DNA of 64,000 bases, taken from contig VMSR01000282.1 in the NCBI GenBank assembly GCA_013792075.1, positions 1 through 64,000 on the forward strand, in the 5' to 3' direction. How positions within the stretch are numbered: the stretch's first letter is position 1; each line of letters starts with the position of its first letter. Below the pieces are notes generated by a model. That model was not told the DNA's origin, ran no database searches, and saw only the letters and a list, made by a program, of their open reading frames with translations. This stretch comes from Desulfobacula sp. Its GTDB lineage: Bacteria > Desulfobacterota > Desulfobacteria > Desulfobacterales > Desulfobacteraceae. The translations under genes and the position numbers were made by a program. Below are positions 49,842 to 58,755 of this stretch, in pieces.

Positions 49842-52800
49842 TCACACAATATTGGATCCAGACCCATTTGTCTTGCCCAGGGGAAGACAAATGATAAAGT
49901 TTGCCCCTTTGCCGGGAGCAGACACCACCTCCATGGTACCCCCGTGATTTTCCGTTATGATAAAATAGGAAACTGAAAGGCCCAAACCCGTTCCAATACC
50001 AATGGGCTTGGTGGTAAAAAAGGGTTCAAAGATTCGCCTGCGAACCGCTTCTTTCATACCAGGCCCATTGTCTTCGATCTCAATACAAAGCATGTTGTTC
50101 CCCGGTTTCTTTAAAAGCCTGACGTTAAAACAGGGGATAGATTCATTCCCGGTATCGGACAACATGGCCTGGGCACCGTTCCTGAGAATATTAAGGAGAA
50201 CCTGCTGTATTTTACCGGCGTCACAGGACAGGCAAGGCAGATTCTTTTCATATTCCTTTATGATTTTAATGGCTTTGAAATCATATTGTTCCTTCAGGTT
50301 ATAGTCTGCCCTTGCAAGGGCCAGGGTTTTATCCATCAGATCCGCCAGATCTGCCGGGGAAAAATCGGCATCACTCTTTCTGGCAAAGCTGAGCATATTG
50401 GTCACAATATTTGCCACCCGTTCTCCTGCCGCCATGATGGTATTCAACATTTTGGGAATACCCCGGGCTTCCATAAAGGCATGAATGGCTTCCATGGTGA
50501 TACCGGCATCTGCTGCGGCACGTTTATTGGCCGGCAACCCAACACTGGTCAGGCGGCTTTTCACAAGGCTTGCAGTCTGCATCACACCGGCAATGGGGTT
50601 GTTGATCTCATGGGCCATGCCGGCTGCAAGCCCTCCCACGGACAGCATTTTCTCGCTTTGGATGATCATCTCCTGCATCCGAACCTGCTCTGTTACGTCA
50701 TCAATCCGTATAACCGCACCCTGCAACCCATTGGCGATTAATGGATAAATGGTGACATCTTCATACCGGGTTTCCCCCTTGTCCTGCCGGGATCTTTTGG
50801 GATACATGCGAACCTGCCGCTTGTCCAGGGCCTCTTTCACCCATTCCATTTCATCGGTCATCCCGGGAAACATCTGTGCCAGGGGCTGTCCCAGGGCTTG
50901 TTCCCTGGTAAGGCCCGTCAGTTTCTGGGCTTCAATATTCCATTGGGTCACCCCAAGGTCCGGGTCCACCCCCACCAAAGCAGAGGGCATGGAATCAACG
51001 ATGTTGGATATAAGATTCCGGGCCTGGTTCAATTTGTCCTCGGCCTGTTTGCGGTCGGTAATATCGGAATGGGTGCCGATAAACCGTAGAGGGTTCCCTT
51101 TTGCGTCGCGGGTCACCAGTTTTCCCCTTGTCCGAATCCACATATGGGTTCCGTTTTTTTGCAGAAACCTGAATTCCTCATCAAAGGTGTCGATTCCTTG
51201 CGCAATGCAGCGGTCAATGGCCGCAATTACCCGCTTAAGGTCCTCGGGATGAACCCGCTTGGCCCATTCTTTTTTTGTGCACGGAAATTCATCGGGATCA
51301 TAACCGGCCATGGTAAAATACCGGGCATCAAAAAAGTGTGTCCCCTTGCCCAGGTCGATATCCCATATGCCGTCATTGGCAACGGACATGGCAAGATCAA
51401 GGCGCTCCTCGCTGCGCCGGATCACCTGGGTCTGGCGGAAAACTGTCCGGCGCAGAAGATAGTTCCAGAAAATGACCAGCAGGATAATTCCCCCAATGAC
51501 CGCGCCGGCCGCAACGACAAGGGCAATGGATTTTGTGTCAATGCCGGTTTGTCCTTTGACATGAACCCATTTGTCCCTTATTTCCTTATGCTTGCGGTCC
51601 GGGATGGCGTTTAAAAATTTTTGCAGGATATTTCCAAAAATTATATTTTCCTTTTGGGTGGCCAGGGACAACTCACTGACCAGGCCGGTATCACCGACCA
51701 CCCTGAGATTGGAAATCCCCAGAGTTTCGATCAGCCAGCTGCAATGGAACAGATCTCCCACAAAAACCGTATCCTCTTCAAAGGCAACCTTCATCAGGCC
51801 GCTCCGATGGTCGGGAACCGTCTCCATCCGGATATCTGGATAGTGCTCTTGGATATATTTTTCAATGCTATATCCTTTTATAACCAGAACCCTTTTTTCG
51901 GAAAGATCTGCCAGTTTAAGTTCCTGTTTTTGGGTTCTTCTGGCAATCAGCACATAGGGAAAACTAAAAAAGGACTTGGTAAAGAGAAACTCTTTTTCCC
52001 GCTCCTTCGAAGCCTGCATCATCGTAAGGGAAATCTCTCCTTTCCGGCAGGCCTCCAATACGCTTGCCCAGGTTTTGGCGCAGGTCCAGTTTATGGGGAC
52101 ATTGAGCTGTTGCCGCATAAGGTCAATATAATCAAGGGCAACCCCCCTGTATTTGCCCCTAGCATCGGTAAAGGACATGGGAGGGGCTTCCATACAATTG
52201 GTAAGGGTGATCGCGTGTGTATCCAGCCAGTTTTGTTCTTCTTGGGTCAGGTGAATCTGGCCCGTGGAAAAGTGCAGCATCAGGAAAATCGCGCCTCCTG
52301 AAACCATTACAATGGAAAGGGCGATGTACACGGCCTTGAAATGGTTCCTGGAAACCTCCATAATTTTTTTCCTGAAAACAAAACAGGACAGTAGGAAAAC
52401 AAGGAAAGCAAAAACGCCTGCCGCAAGGGTGAAATAATCTGTATCAACACCATCTTGCTCAAGATGAATCCAGCGGTTGAACATTTGCCGTCTTTCGTCC
52501 CGGGTGATGGCATCCAGGGTTTTGTCCACCAATCCAACCAGGACAGCATCTTTTTTCAATGTGCCAAAGGCCAGTGCATTTATAAAATCGGTCTGATCGG
52601 AAATGATTAATCGATCAAATTTGGATTCCTCGATTAACCGGGTGGCATAAGCCAGGTTGATACCGCAGGCCTCTGCCTTCCCCTGGTCCACCATCCTGAG
52701 GGCGTCCTGATTGTTGTCGGCAAAAACAATGGTGATACCAGGATATTTCTGGCGGATATAATCGGCAAAAAGATATCCCTTTGCCACGGCAAGTTCCTTG

Positions 52801-53234
52801 ATGACGTCAAGCCTGCGGTTTTCCTTTTTCCGGCTGACAATCACATAGGGAATTTCAATATAGGGCTTGCTAAAGGCAAACGCCTGTGCCCTGTCCCTGG
52901 AATGCTGCATGCTGATAATATCAACCCTGCCGTTTTCCAAGAAGGTGACGCTCTCCTGCCAATTGGCGACCGGAACCGGCTCAAAGCGGACTTTCAGCTT
53001 TTTTGCCATAAGATTTTGAAAATCTATGGAAAGCCCCTGATCCTTTCCCCTTTCGTCTGTAAACGCCAATGGGGGTGCTGCCACGCCGCTGGGAAAGCGG
53101 ATGGTATAATTATGGTCCCTAAGCCAGGCTTCTTCCCCGGAGGTCAGCAAAATTCCAGAAGAGCACCCCCAAAGAGAAATCAAAACCGGCACAAGGATTG
53201 CCCAATATCGAATCCTAAGGCTTATGCTTCCCAC
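49842..53234 (-). CDS. Sensor histidine kinase with two tandem SBP_bac_3 domains and PAS repeats
   Basis: A membrane kinase of 1130 residues. A signal peptide with CSSG is followed by a first periplasmic amino-acid-binding-type domain (about 35-265), two hydrophobic segments (about 270-320), a second such domain (about 330-560), another membrane helix (IALVVAAGAVIGGIILLVIFWNYLL), two PAS/PAC units (about 620-860), a HisKA domain (VGGLAAGMAHEINNPIAGV) and a HATPase domain (LLNILRNGAQAML, IEDNGPGMKEAV, FFTTKPIGIGTGLGLSVSYFI). It has no receiver domain and no response regulator lies nearby. It heads the efflux operon, so ligand sensing and export are probably linked. Confidence 0.92.
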   Translation of the reverse strand: MGSISLRIRYWAILVPVLISLWGCSSGILLTSGEEAWLRDHNYTIRFPSGVAAPPLAFTDERGKDQGLSIDFQNLMAKKLKVRFEPVPVANWQESVTFLENGRVDIISMQHSRDRAQAFAFSKPYIEIPYVIVSRKKENRRLDVIKELAVAKGYLFADYIRQKYPGITIVFADNNQDALRMVDQGKAEACGINLAYATRLIEESKFDRLIISDQTDFINALAFGTLKKDAVLVGLVDKTLDAITRDERRQMFNRWIHLEQDGVDTDYFTLAAGVFAFLVFLLSCFVFRKKIMEVSRNHFKAVYIALSIVMVSGGAIFLMLHFSTGQIHLTQEEQNWLDTHAITLTNCMEAPPMSFTDARGKYRGVALDYIDLMRQQLNVPINWTCAKTWASVLEACRKGEISLTMMQASKEREKEFLFTKSFFSFPYVLIARRTQKQELKLADLSEKRVLVIKGYSIEKYIQEHYPDIRMETVPDHRSGLMKVAFEEDTVFVGDLFHCSWLIETLGISNLRVVGDTGLVSELSLATQKENIIFGNILQKFLNAIPDRKHKEIRDKWVHVKGQTGIDTKSIALVVAAGAVIGGIILLVIFWNYLLRRTVFRQTQVIRRSEERLDLAMSVANDGIWDIDLGKGTHFFDARYFTMAGYDPDEFPCTKKEWAKRVHPEDLKRVIAAIDRCIAQGIDTFDEEFRFLQKNGTHMWIRTRGKLVTRDAKGNPLRFIGTHSDITDRKQAEDKLNQARNLISNIVDSMPSALVGVDPDLGVTQWNIEAQKLTGLTREQALGQPLAQMFPGMTDEMEWVKEALDKRQVRMYPKRSRQDKGETRYEDVTIYPLIANGLQGAVIRIDDVTEQVRMQEMIIQSEKMLSVGGLAAGMAHEINNPIAGVMQTASLVKSRLTSVGLPANKRAAADAGITMEAIHAFMEARGIPKMLNTIMAAGERVANIVTNMLSFARKSDADFSPADLADLMDKTLALARADYNLKEQYDFKAIKIIKEYEKNLPCLSCDAGKIQQVLLNILRNGAQAMLSDTGNESIPCFNVRLLKKPGNNMLCIEIEDNGPGMKEAVRRRIFEPFFTTKPIGIGTGLGLSVSYFIITENHGGTMEVVSAPGKGANFIICLPLGKTNGSGSNIV

Positions 53235-53314
53235 AGACCGTTGCTCTCGTCTGATTTATAGTGTTTGGTCATTGCGTTCCCAGATTTTTATGATGTTCCA
53301 ATGGTAAGGTATAT

Positions 53315-53343
53315 ATAATAGACTGACCCGCATTCTGTGTCAA
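53315..53343 (-). promoter_or_regulatory. Putative sigma-70 promoter of the kinase-efflux operon
   Basis: Read on minus, TTGACA (53343-53338) and TATTAT (53320-53315) are exactly 17 bp apart, about 80 bp upstream of the kinase start. Confidence 0.7.
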
Positions 53344-53402
53344 GGTTGCCCGGGGCATATCCATACCAGCCCTTGTGGGGAGACGGCTGTCGGCTGTGGG
53401 AT

Positions 53403-54431
53403 TTATATCTTATATTTTGTTTTCAGCAGGCAAGAAAGGTCATTCACTTGACGAAAGGCCTTTTCAACGGTCTTTCCCCCGTCCGGGTTAACCAGACAGC
53501 AGGTTGCAGGGCTCAGCATGCTGTTTGCCAGGAGCTGATCCAGGTCAATTCCCTTTTTGCCCAGATGTTTCCAGATGTTTTCCAGGGTCATGGCCAGAAA
53601 AGACAGATTTTCCCGTTCATAGGCTTCAAATCCAGTGGGTACGATGCCCCACACGAGAATGCCGCCATGATCCAGAAACCCTTTGATGGAGGTGGCACAG
53701 GCGGCAAAAATTTCTGCGTTGGTATAAATATCCATGGAAAGGATATCCATATCCAGGTTCAGGAGAAAATCCCAGTCAGGATTGCCGCAAAGGTGGATAC
53801 CCCGGGGTCCCTCAATCATGGAGAAAAACACATCCAGATCCTTTTTCGCCTTTTGGTCATCGTACCCGGACATTGCCGAAAAAATAAATTGCAGCCCAGG
53901 CTCATCAATGAACATGAACGCATTGGGATTGAGGGTTTTCAGGCGGCTCAACTGGACATTGATCCGCTTGGCCATGAATTCAAACATAAAGGGGCGAACC
54001 GTATCATCAAACAGGATGGGACGCTTATCCTGGTCAAGGACATTAAACCCGAAGCTGACAGGGCCTTCAAGCTGTCCGCGAATGGCCGGCCGGTCGGAAA
54101 GATCAAGGGCTAAGAACCGATGGTAGACCGCAGAATAGGTTGCGCTGATATCAAAATAACCGGGGTCATCGAACCGGGCCAGGGTCTCTTCAAATTCTTC
54201 AACAAACTTGTCCATTGAAAACCCCAGGGTCCGGTTGTCCACATCCAGAAGAATACCGGGAAAATGTTCTGCTGCCTGGACATACATGTCTTCATAATAG
54301 CTGTAATTGGGCAACTGGGGCCAGAACGGGACATCGAGGGTCATGGCCGTTTTGAGAGCCTGGTCAACATCCGTGTGGGGCATGACGGCCATGGCCGTGG
54401 TCAGCAGATTTCCCGGGATGGGCATGGGCAA
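53403..54431 (-). CDS. MetE/UROD-superfamily protein, methyltransferase-like
   Basis: A 342-residue (beta/alpha)8 barrel protein of the cobalamin-independent methionine synthase/uroporphyrinogen decarboxylase superfamily. It has IDEP (175-178) and the zinc-site-like HLC (H213, C215) with a further CC pair at 311-312, the usual layout for thiol-activating methyltransferases of this group. It lacks the long N-terminal half of MetE. It lies 21 bp downstream of a membrane 4Fe-4S protein in the same operon. The acceptor thiol and donor are unknown; a corrinoid-linked role is possible. Confidence 0.7.
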   Translation of the reverse strand: MPMPIPGNLLTTAMAVMPHTDVDQALKTAMTLDVPFWPQLPNYSYYEDMYVQAAEHFPGILLDVDNRTLGFSMDKFVEEFEETLARFDDPGYFDISATYSAVYHRFLALDLSDRPAIRGQLEGPVSFGFNVLDQDKRPILFDDTVRPFMFEFMAKRINVQLSRLKTLNPNAFMFIDEPGLQFIFSAMSGYDDQKAKKDLDVFFSMIEGPRGIHLCGNPDWDFLLNLDMDILSMDIYTNAEIFAACATSIKGFLDHGGILVWGIVPTGFEAYERENLSFLAMTLENIWKHLGKKGIDLDQLLANSMLSPATCCLVNPDGGKTVEKAFRQVNDLSCLLKTKYKI

Positions 54432-54452
54432 CTCCCGATTAAAAAGTTAAGG

Positions 54453-55556
54453 TTATTGAGGCGGCGGCATCTGCCTGCGCATTTTTTCGATCATTCTTCT
54501 CATTTTTTCCGGGTCCATCTTGGCCGGTATTCTTTCGGGCATCCGGCCGAAAAGGACATGCTGCCGGTAGGCCTGGACACTGGTATTATTCTGCCAGTGT
54601 CCGGTCCCTTTGGCAATCGTTATTCCCCCCATAAAAAAAACAATGAGCACCAGGGCAATTTTCTTCTGGTTCAGGATCATCCTCCCGGAAAAAAGGGAGA
54701 AGCCAATGGCGTTTTTACTGGGGCATACATCCACACAGCCAAGACAGGCAGAACATTCCAGGGAATGGACCCTTCCCTTGTCCATGAGGGAAATTTTTCC
54801 GGGACAGACGCTTTCACAATTTCCGCATTTTATGCAGTTTTCATTGTTCCGTTGGATTTTACCCATGCTCAAAAATCCAAGAACCCCCAGAATGGAACCA
54901 TAGGGACACAGGTAGCGGCACCAGAAATGTTTAATAAGAACGGACAATACCAGCAAAGCGGTAATCACCCAAAAGGAGGTAATGGAAATTTTTGTAAAAA
55001 ATTCCAGCATCTTGATGTCTGCAAAGGTGTTGTAGGGGCTTTGAATAAATTGCTCAATTGCGGCAACGGGCATTTTAAAAAAAATGCTCCACACAAAAAA
55101 TCCGGCGACACTATATTTAAGTGTTCTCAAAAAAAAATCCGCCCATGGGGGAACATCCCAACGGCGTTTGAAAAAATACCCATTCAATTTTGCCAGAAAA
55201 TCGGACACAAGGCCCAAAGGACAGATCCAGCTGCAGAAGCCTTTTTTAACCACAAGGGCCGTGGCGCAGATGATGAGAAAAAGAACCAACGCCGATGGAT
55301 GCACCCGGTTGAAGATGCCGGTGAACAAAAAATATTTCAGGCTGACCAGGGCGCTTATGGGCAGAAAGGCTTCCACACCGGGAGGTCTTTCCAGGGTCGG
55401 CATGGCACCGGATCCAAGCTGGGCAACAAACAGATAAAATTTAATGCCCAAAAAGAGGGTAATCGTCAAAAAAAGAAACTGCACCCCCTTTCTCAGGGAG
55501 ACCCCTTTTTTTGCCCTGCCAGGGATTGTCTTTACGGGTATTAATGGCGCTGTCAT
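54453..55556 (-). CDS. NapH/MauN-type membrane 4Fe-4S ferredoxin
   Basis: A 367-residue inner membrane iron-sulfur protein with about five or six helices. It has CxxxCP motifs at membrane borders (CSWICPLG and CRYLCPYG, typical of NapH/NosR/CcoG relatives) and two cytoplasmic 4Fe-4S clusters (CIKCGNCESVCPG and CSACLGCVDVCPS). A Pro/Met/Arg-rich tail follows. It presumably passes electrons from the membrane pool to the co-encoded MetE/UROD-type protein or to another reductive step. It diverges from the third importer. Confidence 0.88.
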   Translation of the reverse strand: MTAPLIPVKTIPGRAKKGVSLRKGVQFLFLTITLFLGIKFYLFVAQLGSGAMPTLERPPGVEAFLPISALVSLKYFLFTGIFNRVHPSALVLFLIICATALVVKKGFCSWICPLGLVSDFLAKLNGYFFKRRWDVPPWADFFLRTLKYSVAGFFVWSIFFKMPVAAIEQFIQSPYNTFADIKMLEFFTKISITSFWVITALLVLSVLIKHFWCRYLCPYGSILGVLGFLSMGKIQRNNENCIKCGNCESVCPGKISLMDKGRVHSLECSACLGCVDVCPSKNAIGFSLFSGRMILNQKKIALVLIVFFMGGITIAKGTGHWQNNTSVQAYRQHVLFGRMPERIPAKMDPEKMRRMIEKMRRQMPPPQ

Positions 55557-55874
55557 TTATCGGCTTTCCTTTGCTGATCCATCGATGTGTGTCTTCTTTG
55601 TCTCCTGTTTGCTTGTACCACACCCCAATGGAAAAAAAAATTGATTCAGATCAAGACATCCCCGGTTCAACAACCTTATTTTTTTCATCGGAATCTTTGG
55701 GCGGTCCGTTAAAAGCACGAAAGCATCAATTGTAATAATTGGTCTGTTTTAGTCTGTTTTGTCTGTATATCAATCTTACCTTGACAGAAAGCACCAAAAA
55801 TCATAACAAAATAGCCTCAAAGGGAGATACTAAGGGAAAACGCTGGGGTTAGCCCCACGGAAAAGGACAGGGCC
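55557..55874. other. Divergent gap with a triple GTCTG repeat
   Basis: About 318 bp between the 4Fe-4S protein (minus) and importer set 3 (plus). GTCTG occurs at 55742-55746, 55752-55756 and 55761-55765, about one helix turn apart, just upstream of a TTGACA. A small TGGGG/CCCCA hairpin at 55844-55857 precedes the ribosome site. No gene is visible. Confidence 0.6.
55781..55809 (+). promoter_or_regulatory. Putative promoter of importer set 3
   Basis: TTGACA (55781-55786) with the weak -10-like TAACAA (55804-55809) at 17 bp, 66 bp before the binding protein gene. The three GTCTG repeats end 15 bp upstream of the -35 box, a placement typical of activator sites. Confidence 0.45.
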
Positions 55875-56909
55875 ATGGTAAAAAAATCAGTGATATGGGG
55901 AAGCCTTTTTTTTCTTCTGGCCCTCTCTGCCGCATCCGGCAACCAGATACCGAACGGGCGCAGGGTGACGGACCAGGCCGGTCGTCAGGTAATGATACCG
56001 GACAAGGTCCATAAAATTGTCACCACATTCAAACCCGCCACCCTTTGTGTGCTCTCCCTGGGGCTTGCCCCAAGACTTGTGGGTGTTGACACCTCTTCAA
56101 AACGCGACAGGCTTTCCCAGGCGGTTTTTCCGGGAATTACCCAGGTGGCCGGTGTTGGCAACAAGTCCATGGGCATCAATTTTGAAACCCTGGTTTCCCT
56201 GGAACCGGACCTGGTGATCCTCTACTCCCAGAAAGACGGGCTGCAAATGGCAGATCGCCTGGCTGCCCTTGGTATCTCCGCCATTGTGATTTTGCCGGAA
56301 ACCTTTGAGACCATCCAGGCCTCTTTGGCGCTGATTGCCCGGGCCGTGGGGGAAGAGACCACCACCCTGGCCGTGACCCGGCATATGGACCTGATCCTTG
56401 ACCTGATCCGGAACCGCCTCAAAAACCTTCCCCCAAAAGAGCGAAAAACAGGATATTTTGCCTCGTCCAGGGGAGTCTTCAGCACCACCACCGGCAATAT
56501 GATCCAGAACGAAATTTTTACCACAGCCGGTATTGACAATGTATCCGGCAGCCTTGCCGGGTATTTCCAGGATATTTCCCCGGAGCAGCTGTTTAATTGG
56601 AACCCGGATATCATGGTGTTGTCCCGGCATATGAAAAAAGCCGAGGCAAGCCGGCTCTCCACCAGGGCCCTGGCCCAGGTTTCGGCCATATCAACCGGCC
56701 GGGTATATCGCTGCCCCTCCAGCCTGTCCCCCTGGGATTTTCCCTCTCCCTTGTCTGTGCTGGCAAGCCTATGGCTTGCCAAACGAGTCTATCCAACCTA
56801 TTTTTCAGACATTGACCTGGCGGACACGGTCAATGACTTTCACAAGGCCCTGTTCGGCAAGACCATGGATCAGATGGGCGGACTTATGGACGATACCGTT
56901 CAATGGTAA
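55875..56909 (+). CDS. Periplasmic substrate-binding protein of a BtuF/FecB-type importer (set 3)
   Basis: A 344-residue protein with a signal peptide (SVIWGSLFFLLALSAASG). The N-lobe opens VTDQAGRQVMIPDKVHKIVTTFKP; NPDIMVLSRH and the SPWDFPSPLSVLASLWLAKRVYP motif mark the C-lobe, close to set 2 and to the radical SAM fusion. Its stop overlaps the permease start by seven bases. Confidence 0.92.
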   Translation: MVKKSVIWGSLFFLLALSAASGNQIPNGRRVTDQAGRQVMIPDKVHKIVTTFKPATLCVLSLGLAPRLVGVDTSSKRDRLSQAVFPGITQVAGVGNKSMGINFETLVSLEPDLVILYSQKDGLQMADRLAALGISAIVILPETFETIQASLALIARAVGEETTTLAVTRHMDLILDLIRNRLKNLPPKERKTGYFASSRGVFSTTTGNMIQNEIFTTAGIDNVSGSLAGYFQDISPEQLFNWNPDIMVLSRHMKKAEASRLSTRALAQVSAISTGRVYRCPSSLSPWDFPSPLSVLASLWLAKRVYPTYFSDIDLADTVNDFHKALFGKTMDQMGGLMDDTVQW

Positions 56910-57940
56910 AAGGCCCACCCATCTCCTTTAACACCAAAGGCACACTTTTGGCCCTGACCTTGCTTTTGGCGATTGTCTTTCTGGCATCCGTCTCCATGGG
57001 CCGGGTCTTTATCCACGGAGCAGATCTGTTCACCCTTGTTGCCAATTTTATTTCCGGCAATGGGAACCCCCGGGATCTGTTGTCCCAGGAGCTGGTGTTC
57101 TGGTGGATCCGTGTTCCCAGGTGTGTCATGGCCATCTTGGTGGGAGCGGGCCTGGCCATTTCCGGGGCCGTTTACCAGGCCTTGTTCCGGAATCCCCTGG
57201 TTTCCCCGGACATTCTGGGGGTTTCTGCCGGCTGCACCTTTGGGGCAGCGTTGGGGCTGGTTTTGCCCTTTGATTCTTTCTACCTGGTCCATGTCATGTC
57301 CTTTGGTTTCGGGCTTGCTGCCGTGTCCATGAGTGTGGCCCTGGCCCGGGTGATCGGCGTTAAAGCCGTGATGATTCTGGTGCTGGCCGGCATGGTGGTG
57401 CTTTCTTTTTTCAATGCCCTGCTCATGATCCTGAAATATTTTTCAGATCCCTATGAGCAATTGCCCAGTATTATTTTCTGGGTCATGGGCAGCCTGTCCC
57501 GGGTGACCTGGGAAAATGTCCTGGTCATGGCACCCTTTACCCTGGTGGGAATTGTCCTGTTCATTGCCCTGGGGTTCCGGCTCAATATCCTCTCCCTGGG
57601 TGATATCCAGGCCAAGTCCCTGGGGCTTTCCCCGGTGGTTTTCAGGCGGCTGCTCATTGTGGCCAGTTCGTTTATGGTGGCAATCTCGGTGGCCACCTGC
57701 GGCCAAATTGCCTGGATCGGCCTGATTATTCCCCACATGGCCCGGGCCATTGCCGGGCCGGAACATGAACGAATGATCCCCATAACCGCTCTGTTGGGCG
57801 CCATTTTTTTATTGACAGCCGATACCATTGCCAGAACCCTATCAACTGCTGAAATCCCCGTGGGCATCATCACCGCCCTTACCGGCGCCCCGATATTCGG
57901 CTATCTCATGATCAAAAACAGGGGAAGCGGATGGCTGTAA
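56903..57940 (+). CDS. BtuC/FecCD-type ABC permease (set 3)
   Basis: A ten-helix permease of 345 residues with IRVPRCVMAILVGAGLAISGAVYQALFRNPLVSPDILGVSAGCTFG and GQIAWIGLIIPHMARAIAG. It overlaps both neighbours, so binding protein, channel and ATPase are made together. Confidence 0.94.
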   Translation: MVKGPPISFNTKGTLLALTLLLAIVFLASVSMGRVFIHGADLFTLVANFISGNGNPRDLLSQELVFWWIRVPRCVMAILVGAGLAISGAVYQALFRNPLVSPDILGVSAGCTFGAALGLVLPFDSFYLVHVMSFGFGLAAVSMSVALARVIGVKAVMILVLAGMVVLSFFNALLMILKYFSDPYEQLPSIIFWVMGSLSRVTWENVLVMAPFTLVGIVLFIALGFRLNILSLGDIQAKSLGLSPVVFRRLLIVASSFMVAISVATCGQIAWIGLIIPHMARAIAGPEHERMIPITALLGAIFLLTADTIARTLSTAEIPVGIITALTGAPIFGYLMIKNRGSGWL

Positions 57941-58755
57941 CCCTTGAATGCAGGGATCTTAAGTTTACCTACCAAAACCTGCCCGTTCTGGACGACATTT
58001 CATTTAAAATCCATTCCGGCCGGTTTTGTGCGATCCTGGGACGGAACGGTTCGAGCAAGACCACCCTGCTCCATTGTTTAAACCGGATTTTATCCCCGGA
58101 TACCGGCAAAATTCTGGTCCATGGCCAGGATATCCGGGCCATGGATCAAAAAAAAATTGCCCAACAGATCAGCCTGGTCCCCCAGGAACATCTGGACATC
58201 TTTCCCTACCGGGTTCTGGATGTGGTGGTCATGGGAAGAGCGCCTTATTTAAGGCTGGTCCAACGGCCGGACAGGTCTGACTATGAACTGGCCAAAAAGG
58301 CGTTGTGTCTCCTGAATGCAGAATATCTGGCCCAAAAAAATTTTAACCGGATTTCAGGGGGAGAGCGCCAGATGTGTCTGCTGGCTAGGGCCGTGACCCA
58401 GGAGGCCTGCATTATGCTCCTGGATGAACCCACCAACCACCTGGATTTTAACAACCAATACCATCTGTTGACGGCCATGAAATCTTTGTGCCGCTCCAAA
58501 AATATCAGTATTGTGGCAACCCTGCATGATCCCAATATGGCCGCCCTGTTTGCCGATGATCTGATCCTGATCAAAAAAGGGGGTATCCTGGCCCAGGGTC
58601 CTGTTAATGAGGTGATGACACAAACACTTGTCTCGGCCCTGTATGACACCCCCTTGGGACAGATAAGCATCCATGGCCACAAAAAATTATTTTTCCCCCA
58701 AACCGTTTTAACCGGACAGAAAGACCGGATAGAGACAAAGGACACTATAAAATGA
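57931..58755 (+). CDS. BtuD/FecE-type ABC ATPase (set 3) with altered Walker A
   Basis: A 274-residue ATPase. Q-loop (LVPQEHLDIFP), signature (ISGGERQMCLLARA), Walker B (IMLLDEPTNHLDF) and switch histidine (ATLHDPN) are all present, but Walker A reads GRNGSSKT: Ser42 (codon AGC at 58054-58056) replaces the glycine just before the catalytic Lys43. That glycine is nearly invariant. AGC differs from GGC by one base, so a recent mutation, a tolerated variant or a sequencing error are all possible. The stop overlaps the start of the next gene. Confidence 0.9.
   Translation: MAVTLECRDLKFTYQNLPVLDDISFKIHSGRFCAILGRNGSSKTTLLHCLNRILSPDTGKILVHGQDIRAMDQKKIAQQISLVPQEHLDIFPYRVLDVVVMGRAPYLRLVQRPDRSDYELAKKALCLLNAEYLAQKNFNRISGGERQMCLLARAVTQEACIMLLDEPTNHLDFNNQYHLLTAMKSLCRSKNISIVATLHDPNMAALFADDLILIKKGGILAQGPVNEVMTQTLVSALYDTPLGQISIHGHKKLFFPQTVLTGQKDRIETKDTIK

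Noticed and set aside
55801-55874. Possible small riboswitch (TGGGG/CCCCA hairpin) before importer set 3
   Set aside because: The stem is only five base pairs and the flanking sequence does not match any aptamer core I can recall.
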